Virus record (IMG/VR): IMGVR_UViG_3300044716_000883
Span: 62,001-126,000 of that record
DNA from: a virus
Reading direction: 5' to 3' (one strand)
Length of the DNA stretch: 64,000 nt
In this document: positions 60,701-64,000 of the stretch, piece after piece
Numbering within the stretch: the stretch's first letter is position 1
Layout: every line of letters starts with the position of its first letter
Position numbers and translations under genes: made by a program
The notes under the pieces: generated by a model
Told to the model about the DNA's origin: nothing
The model's input: only the letters and a program-made list of their open reading frames with translations
Database searches by the model: none

Positions 60701-61892
60701 AGCGTCATATGTTAGTCCTTACACAGAAATAATATCGTCATCATTTGCTACTACAGCATCATATGCTTCAAATATCAATTATGATAATCTTATAAGATCG
60801 GCTTCATTTGCTGAAACAGCTTCATTTGCCTCAACATCTTCATATTCAAATAATATAGTAGGCGCTGCAAATTACATTCCTAAATTTACTGGAGGTAATA
60901 CTTTAAGTAGCAGTATAATGTATGAAAATGCTAGTGGTATTGGTATTAATAATATTTCTCCATCCCATAAATTACAAGTAAGTGGAGATGCTGCTGTAGC
61001 CAACACCAACAGTACTTTAAATACAACTAAATATGCTTTATTATCTGGACTTCAATTAACATCCACGGGTACAGAATCAAACCAATATGCTAATGTTGGT
61101 GTGTATGGAGCATTAGGATTTTCAGCAACATCATCAACTTTTACTCCATCAGATAAATCGTTTACAAGTGCAGTCTTAGGTCAATTTGGTAAAAGTGGAA
61201 ATGGAAATATTTCTGGTAAAGTATCTTCATTTGCTTCTGCATTTGATCTTGCAGGTGGTGGTAACGTAACAACAATGGCTGGATTTAGAGCTTATGCTCC
61301 TCTTCAATCATTTGCTTTACCATCATTTACAGGTACTATAACAAACTACATTGGTTTATTAGTAGATGATATTACAGGAACTACGGATGTAGATTCTCAA
61401 ATCACTAACAAATATGGTATTTTCCAATCAGGATCTCTTGATAAAAACTACTTTGCAGGTTCAACAACATTCGCAGGTGGTGTTACCGGATCTTTACTTG
61501 GAACTGCAACCACTGCTTCATACGCAGCAACTGCATCATTTTCACAAAACCTAACAGTAGGAAGTTCATTAACTATTGATCAAACATTAACTGATTATGC
61601 TACAGTAGCATCATCAACTGTTGGATCAAATAACCTATTTACTCAAACTGTTGGTTCTTATACATCAGCATTCTTTAAATACACCGTATCAAATGGTGGT
61701 AACACAAGAGCTGGTGAAGTAATAGCAGCTTGGAATGGTACTACAGCAGAATTTACAGATTTCTCAACAGTAGATATAGGTAATACTACAGCAGTAACTG
61801 CTTCAATATCAATAGTATCAGGACAAGTACAATTCAACGTTCAAACTAACAGTTCAGGATGGAGAATTAAATCATTAGCAACATTCATGTAA
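54783..61892 (+). CDS. Giant repeat tail fibre (2369 residues)
   Basis: This long adhesin-type fibre starts with a phage-fibre head domain (IKLKRSAVPGNVPDTSQLEL, then GEIALNTHDGKAFFKQDV). A Ser/Gly/Ala-rich shaft follows with two blocks of 25-residue repeats (8 and 5 units). Two copies of a larger module (NFLVRGTLTAQTI, QYITSS, FTGS) appear, each leading into a repeat block. Later come a globular-looking domain (about 905-1035), ASFATTASYVSPYT repeats and a terminal domain (GINNISPSHKLQVSGD, ending SSGWRIKSLATFM). There is no S74 chaperone at the end. It probably makes the long host-binding fibre. Confidence 0.88.
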   Translation: MAVNIKLKRSAVPGNVPDTSQLELGEIALNTHDGKAFFKQDVNGLQSIVELASFTSGSSVASASYAAYADYAANAGTANTASYVNNAISSSFATTASYAPGSDTATSASYAATASSANNFLVRGTLTAQTIVAQYITSSTSFITGSTKFGSIISNTHEFTGSISVSGSLGINGIDYGTTSASFDTRINNNSSSIAILSASLLGETAAIFTILSGQSSSISSLSSSFLAFSSSYNTGSFSGSFSGSLFGSASWALDAVDTINAPRYTLTSSFQNFTQSYYSDSASVSTRVTNLEQFSSSLDATFATDAQLNDATASLSGSISYLSASFLIDSASFNTRINNNSSSIDLLSGSYLASSSSFDTRIINNSSSIGLLSGSYLASSSSFDTRIINNSSSIALLSGSYLADSSSFDTRILNNSSSIGLLSGSYLASSASFDTRIINNSSSIGLLSGSYLASSASFDTRIINNSSSIALLSGSYLSDSASFNTRINNNSSSIGLLSGSYLASSASFDTRILNNSSSIGSLSGSFLSVSSSNSTRISNLEQFSSSLDTIFATDADLNALSSSFNTFSSSINSWTGSSTSQFGGTASYSNTSISASYAATASSADNFLVRGTLTAQTIIAQYITSSVEFVTGSTHFGTTIDNTHQFTGSVSISGSLGINGIDYASTSASFDTRILNNSSSIGLLSGSYLASSSSFDTRIINNSSSIGLLSGSYLASSASFDTRILNNSSSIGLLSGSYLASSASFDTRILNNSSSIGLLSGSYLADSASFDTRILNNSSSIGSLSGSFLSVSSSNSIRITDLEAFSSSLDATYATDAQLNAATASLSSSIAILSSSYTSFSSSFSTGSFTGSFNGDFTGSLNNLQGTARHIPFFSSSQVLDDSSIYQVGNESVAINQNAVTSAAPEALYVWQPNTSSFNVISGKGNLDNYLQLNIQNTNQGSTASSDIVATANNGNEFSNYINMGINSENFSGFLGGPNDAYLFSTGSEFHIGNITPGKHLGFFVGGGDVDTGNKFALYPTNQHQMTGSLDVSGSVKAFSFTGSLFGTASWANNAITASYALNAISASFASSGLGVFSGSFSGSFFGNGGGLTNIPASSVVGLNLSQISSGSVTASVDPAYGFKVNSNTTISGSTQITGSLGVTGSVSIAGTGTVLSANVDTIVFTGSFAQSGSVTVNGNITSTGTITAQTLNVQTITSSVSFITGSSKFGSIISNTHQFTGSILVSGSLAVNDSNVILTNQTSSMSVLSASFASTASYVTLAQTASYITLAQTSSYVTLAQTASYVANAQTASYVLNAVSASYASNADLLDGKDSTIFATTGSNTFIGTQIVTGSLFTSGSNSLVGNTILDGTIGINGNSTLTGSFLVSGSTTQIGNNTLIGNTSLTGSFKISGSETVTGYIQFEPVTTNIDTSISASYIFVSGSTKDLYFSQNSAGYSNVTRLRWLEGNLYTGLLNGGLITTQSSTVYQIGSGSGIIVDLNASLNDNPYPTIQYLSWGNLSASIAPLTASYQQAFVGIDSSNNIYAQGIPFSNGQFDTIINIGNVLFQNQSTINGVKTQPSVAYGFEQQQNVFNRAFGPLKLSGYTLAPSGSSTRGLLVGSGTAYSPGSNYVIDPNEPYYTTDSGTSVSKIFRYYQSGSSWVYLTNAGAGYTAIDPTQYSNNGTLSGVANGEWSIQRVFWFPNSVTKAIVVYYGNTVFATEAEAIANINIESFVEAPNTAANAIYLGSIVIKGNGVFTAPTEFTIVPGGLFRQVGGTGGGGSVITQTLSGLSDVLISGPTSGQALVYDSTAAKWENKSFISASISGNAATATTASYAANVPETASYALSANSASYAITASYVSPYTEILSASFATTASYVSPYTTIISSSFATTASFASTVNYDNLIRSASFAETASYVSPYTTIISSSFATTASYVSPYTEIFSASFATTASYASTVNYDNLIRSASFAETASYVSPYTIILSSSFAETASYVSPYTEIISSSFATTASYASNINYDNLIRSASFAETASFASTSSYSNNIVGAANYIPKFTGGNTLSSSIMYENASGIGINNISPSHKLQVSGDAAVANTNSTLNTTKYALLSGLQLTSTGTESNQYANVGVYGALGFSATSSTFTPSDKSFTSAVLGQFGKSGNGNISGKVSSFASAFDLAGGGNVTTMAGFRAYAPLQSFALPSFTGTITNYIGLLVDDITGTTDVDSQITNKYGIFQSGSLDKNYFAGSTTFAGGVTGSLLGTATTASYAATASFSQNLTVGSSLTIDQTLTDYATVASSTVGSNNLFTQTVGSYTSAFFKYTVSNGGNTRAGEVIAAWNGTTAEFTDFSTVDIGNTTAVTASISIVSGQVQFNVQTNSSGWRIKSLATFM
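55779..56378 (+). repeat. First fibre repeat block: eight 75-bp units
   Basis: Eight tandem 25-residue units follow the pattern SF[DN]TRI-xNNSSSIxLLSGSYLAxSx. Positions F, TRI, NNSSSI and LSGS(Y/F)L are fixed. The DNA copies differ by many synonymous changes, so the repeats are maintained at the protein level. Confidence 0.92.
56790..57164 (+). repeat. Second fibre repeat block: five 75-bp units
   Basis: Five units of the same 25-residue pattern follow a second copy of the NFLVRGTLTAQTI module. Both blocks end in the variant unit GSLSGSFLSVSS. Confidence 0.92.
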
Positions 61893-61906
61893 TAAAAATA
61901 AAAATT

Positions 61907-62083
61907 ATGTATATAGTACAAATGCAATTCATCCCAGGAAACGATCAAATTTGGGTAGAAAAATTAAACCCAACTGATCCTATCTATCAGTATGATAATG
62001 AAGCTGAAGCACAAGCTAAAGCAACTGAATTACAAAATGCGGATGAAACTGGTAGAAAATATCGTGTTGTCCAATTAAACTAA
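61907..62083 (+). CDS. Small protein between fibre genes (58 residues)
   Basis: The frame encodes MYIVQMQFIPGNDQIWVEKL, a mixed helix (YDNEAEAQAKATELQNADE) and the end GRKYRVVQLN. The alternating strand-helix-strand pattern looks like a small folded domain. The A-rich leader and tight fit between two fibre genes (14 and 12 nt) support it. It could be a fibre-assembly chaperone, as small proteins beside T4 fibre genes are, but this is inference. Confidence 0.75.
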   Translation: MYIVQMQFIPGNDQIWVEKLNPTDPIYQYDNEAEAQAKATELQNADETGRKYRVVQLN

Positions 62084-62095
62084 ATTAATTAAGTT

Positions 62096-63760
62096 ATGGC
62101 TCAAAAACACAGTCCTAGTATTGTTAAAGATGGTTTAATATTAAACCTAGATGCCGCTGACATATCATCATACAACGTTCCTTCTTTTGTTGAAGTATTA
62201 GTTGTAGCTGGTGGTGGTGGGGGAGGTATGGATATGGGAGGTGGTGGAGGTGGTGGTGGTGTTGTCTACACCCCCAAATATAATGTATCTAGAGGTGACT
62301 CAATCTCAGTAACAGTAGGAGCTGGAGGTTGGGGTGCTCCTGCGGGTGGAACAAATAGAGGAGATGGGGTCGGACCACAACCTGGTAGCCACCAATTTAC
62401 AGTCCCTGCAACTAATGGAGGTAACTCTGTTTTTGGAAATATAACAGCTGTTGGAGGTGGATATGGAGCAAGCTCTTATTATGGGTATCTTCCTGATTAT
62501 GGCTATGGAGCTTCTGGAGGATCAGGAGGTGGATGCTCAGCATATACCCACGGAGGCGAACGATACGTAGATACTAATGGAACACCAGGACAAGGATATC
62601 CTGGAGGTAATTCAGGTAATCCTTCTTCGGGAGGTGATGATCACTACTCTGGTGGTGGTGGTGGTGCTGGTGGTAGAGGAACTAGTGGTCCTAACCACTC
62701 CGGACCTAATGGCACTAGAGCAGATGGTGGGCCTGGGATAAGATATCCTCAAATGAGCCCTTTTTACTTTGCTGGTGGTGGTGGTGGATCCGGTTACTCT
62801 AGTACTCAAGGAGGTAATGGAGGTTTAGGTGGTGGTGGTGGTGGAGCTGCTGGTGGAAATGGCAACACTGTAGGGGCTGGGGATACTAACGGCATAAACG
62901 CAGGAGTTAATGGAGGTTTAGGTAATAACCAGCCAGGTGGAAATGCAGGTGCTAATACTGGAGGTGGAGGTGGTGGTGGATCACATTACAATTCAGGTAA
63001 TAAGGGTGGAAATGGAGGATCAGGTATAGTAATAGTACGTTATCCCGGAATTCAAGCCGCTACTGGTGGTACTATTGAAACTAAAGGTGGATATACTTAC
63101 CATACTTTTACAAGTAGTGGAACTTTTGCTGTTGTAGCAGGTGGCACTACTTGGACTAATATTAATAATCCATCATTAAATGCTTCTTTAGCTAATGGAA
63201 CTTCTTATAATTCTTCTAATAAAGGTAATATAATATTAGACGGAACAGATGACACTATATTAGCACCATCAATTAATTCTTTAGGAGCTATACCTAACCA
63301 TGCTTGGGAAATATGGGTAAAAAGTTCTGGTTTAGGTTCAGGCAAAAGTATTGGAGGTTTAATATGCCCTGATTACGGAATGATATCATACATTTCTGGA
63401 GATGGAAATGTAGCTTATTATTTATATAATACAGATGGCACATTTGGTTACCTAATGAGTTTAGGAACATCCGGAGTAAACTGTTTTGACAACAACTGGC
63501 ACCATATAGTATGTACAAGAAACATTAGTACAGCAGCAATTTATGTTGATGGTACCCTTAGAAATTCTACCTCAGGAGGAGGAACTTGGTCTGGATCAAC
63601 AGTTTGGAGTGGTATGAATACTCAAATAGGAAACAACCCAAACGATGCTTATTACAATCTAAAAGGAAATATTGGTTTAGCAAGAATATATAATAGATAT
63701 TTTACAGCACAAGACGTATTACAAAATTTTAACGCAAACAAAAAAAGATTCGGATTATAA
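62096..63760 (+). CDS. Adhesin: LamG-like domain split by a glycine-rich module
   Basis: This 554-residue tail adhesin candidate has residues 8-27 (SIVKDGLILNLDAADISSY) as the first strand of a LamG/concanavalin-like domain. The domain resumes at residue 349 with GGTTWTNINNPS, NIILDGTDDTIL, WHHIVCTRNISTAAIYVDGT and IGLARIYNRYFTAQDVLQNF. Between them lies about 320 residues of glycine-rich sequence (many runs of 4-8 Gly) that ends YTYHTFTSSGTFAV. It resembles polyglycine-helix modules such as the receptor-binding part of T-even gp38-type adhesins. It likely contacts the host surface. Confidence 0.82.
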   Translation: MAQKHSPSIVKDGLILNLDAADISSYNVPSFVEVLVVAGGGGGGMDMGGGGGGGGVVYTPKYNVSRGDSISVTVGAGGWGAPAGGTNRGDGVGPQPGSHQFTVPATNGGNSVFGNITAVGGGYGASSYYGYLPDYGYGASGGSGGGCSAYTHGGERYVDTNGTPGQGYPGGNSGNPSSGGDDHYSGGGGGAGGRGTSGPNHSGPNGTRADGGPGIRYPQMSPFYFAGGGGGSGYSSTQGGNGGLGGGGGGAAGGNGNTVGAGDTNGINAGVNGGLGNNQPGGNAGANTGGGGGGGSHYNSGNKGGNGGSGIVIVRYPGIQAATGGTIETKGGYTYHTFTSSGTFAVVAGGTTWTNINNPSLNASLANGTSYNSSNKGNIILDGTDDTILAPSINSLGAIPNHAWEIWVKSSGLGSGKSIGGLICPDYGMISYISGDGNVAYYLYNTDGTFGYLMSLGTSGVNCFDNNWHHIVCTRNISTAAIYVDGTLRNSTSGGGTWSGSTVWSGMNTQIGNNPNDAYYNLKGNIGLARIYNRYFTAQDVLQNFNANKKRFGL

Positions 63761-63761
63761 C

Positions 63762-64000
63762 ATGCCATCATCATCAGGATTTAGAAATACAGCTAAAGAT
63801 TCATTAGTATATGCAATGGATACTTACGATACTGGTAACTGTGTCACTCCATTAGGATGTGGAGGATTTAATAACAGTACCCAAGGTATTAAAAACATAT
63901 TAACAGGAGTTACAGCATTATTTCAAAATGGATTAAAAATATCAAATAGAACCTTCTACACCGCTTTTGGAATATCATACCCTGAAGGATCTTATGGTGG
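63762..64000 (+). CDS. Fibre-like protein, truncated by the window end
   Basis: The start MPSSSGFRNTAKDSLVYAMD is followed by TYDTGNCVTPLGCGGF and an open frame to the end of the window (79 codons). FRNTAKDSLVYAMDTYD resembles the N-terminus of LamG-type phage fibre proteins. It is thus probably another adhesin in the same operon, 1 nt after the previous stop. The 3' part is not in the window. Confidence 0.7.
   Translation, partial: MPSSSGFRNTAKDSLVYAMDTYDTGNCVTPLGCGGFNNSTQGIKNILTGVTALFQNGLKISNRTFYTAFGISYPEGSYG

Noticed and set aside
1-64000. tRNA genes
   Set aside because: No T-loop-like GGTTCGAATCC with a matching cloverleaf was seen in the intergenic regions, which are mostly under 150 nt.

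Overview
The window reads as a contiguous stretch of a large, AT-rich, T4-like myovirus genome. Every supportable gene lies on the + strand, most are packed end to end, and many junctions are TAATG or ATGA overlaps. T4-type virion genes identify the group: a gp55-like late sigma factor, gp25- and gp6-like baseplate wedge proteins, large terminase, portal, gp21-like prohead protease, acidic scaffold, gp23-like major capsid protein, and gp13/14/15-like neck proteins. The host is probably a member of Bacteroidota. The window carries a complete Bacteroidota-style TonB-dependent receptor, and start codons mostly follow A-rich leaders rather than Shine-Dalgarno sequences. No tRNA gene, CRISPR array, integrase or insertion sequence was recognised.

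Layout. 0.1-2.8 kb: small proteins and the sigma factor. 2.7-14.3 kb: baseplate (spike, wedge, GH19 lysin, a 1469-residue wedge-like protein). 14.3-17.5 kb: tail or fibre proteins, ending in one with a long Ser-Thr linker. 17.6-19.8 kb: two glycosyltransferases and a hexapeptide-repeat transferase. 20.1-22.3 kb: GIY-YIG nuclease, primase, PD-(D/E)XK exonuclease. 22.4-25.7 kb: the TonB-dependent receptor. 25.8-38.5 kb: an accessory block with a P-loop kinase, a nucleotidyltransferase-metallopeptidase fusion, a HAD nucleotidase, a sulfotransferase-like protein, an FAD oxidoreductase, a second kinase and many small proteins. 38.6-48.9 kb: packaging and head genes. 49-54.7 kb: PhoH and neck genes. 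54.8-64 kb: giant repeat fibre, a glycine-rich adhesin and a truncated fibre gene that runs off the window.

Three patterns cut across the gene list. (1) At least a dozen otherwise unrelated proteins, mostly in the 25-38 kb block, begin with the same kind of short amphipathic peptide (M-x-x-L/I-x-x-L/I-L/I-x-E). It resembles the T4 capsid-targeting sequence that is cut by the gp21 protease. I infer that this phage may pack a set of internal, possibly injected proteins, including enzymes. (2) The octamer ATATTTAT sits just upstream of about 20 genes, often after a terminator hairpin and sometimes only 4 nt from the ATG. Its reverse complement is the core of the T4 late promoter. (3) The phage carries functions that act at the cell surface or on virion glycans: the receptor, the glycosyltransferases beside a mucin-like protein, and a sulfotransferase-like protein.

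Identifications rest on reading motifs and gene order by eye. No database search was possible.
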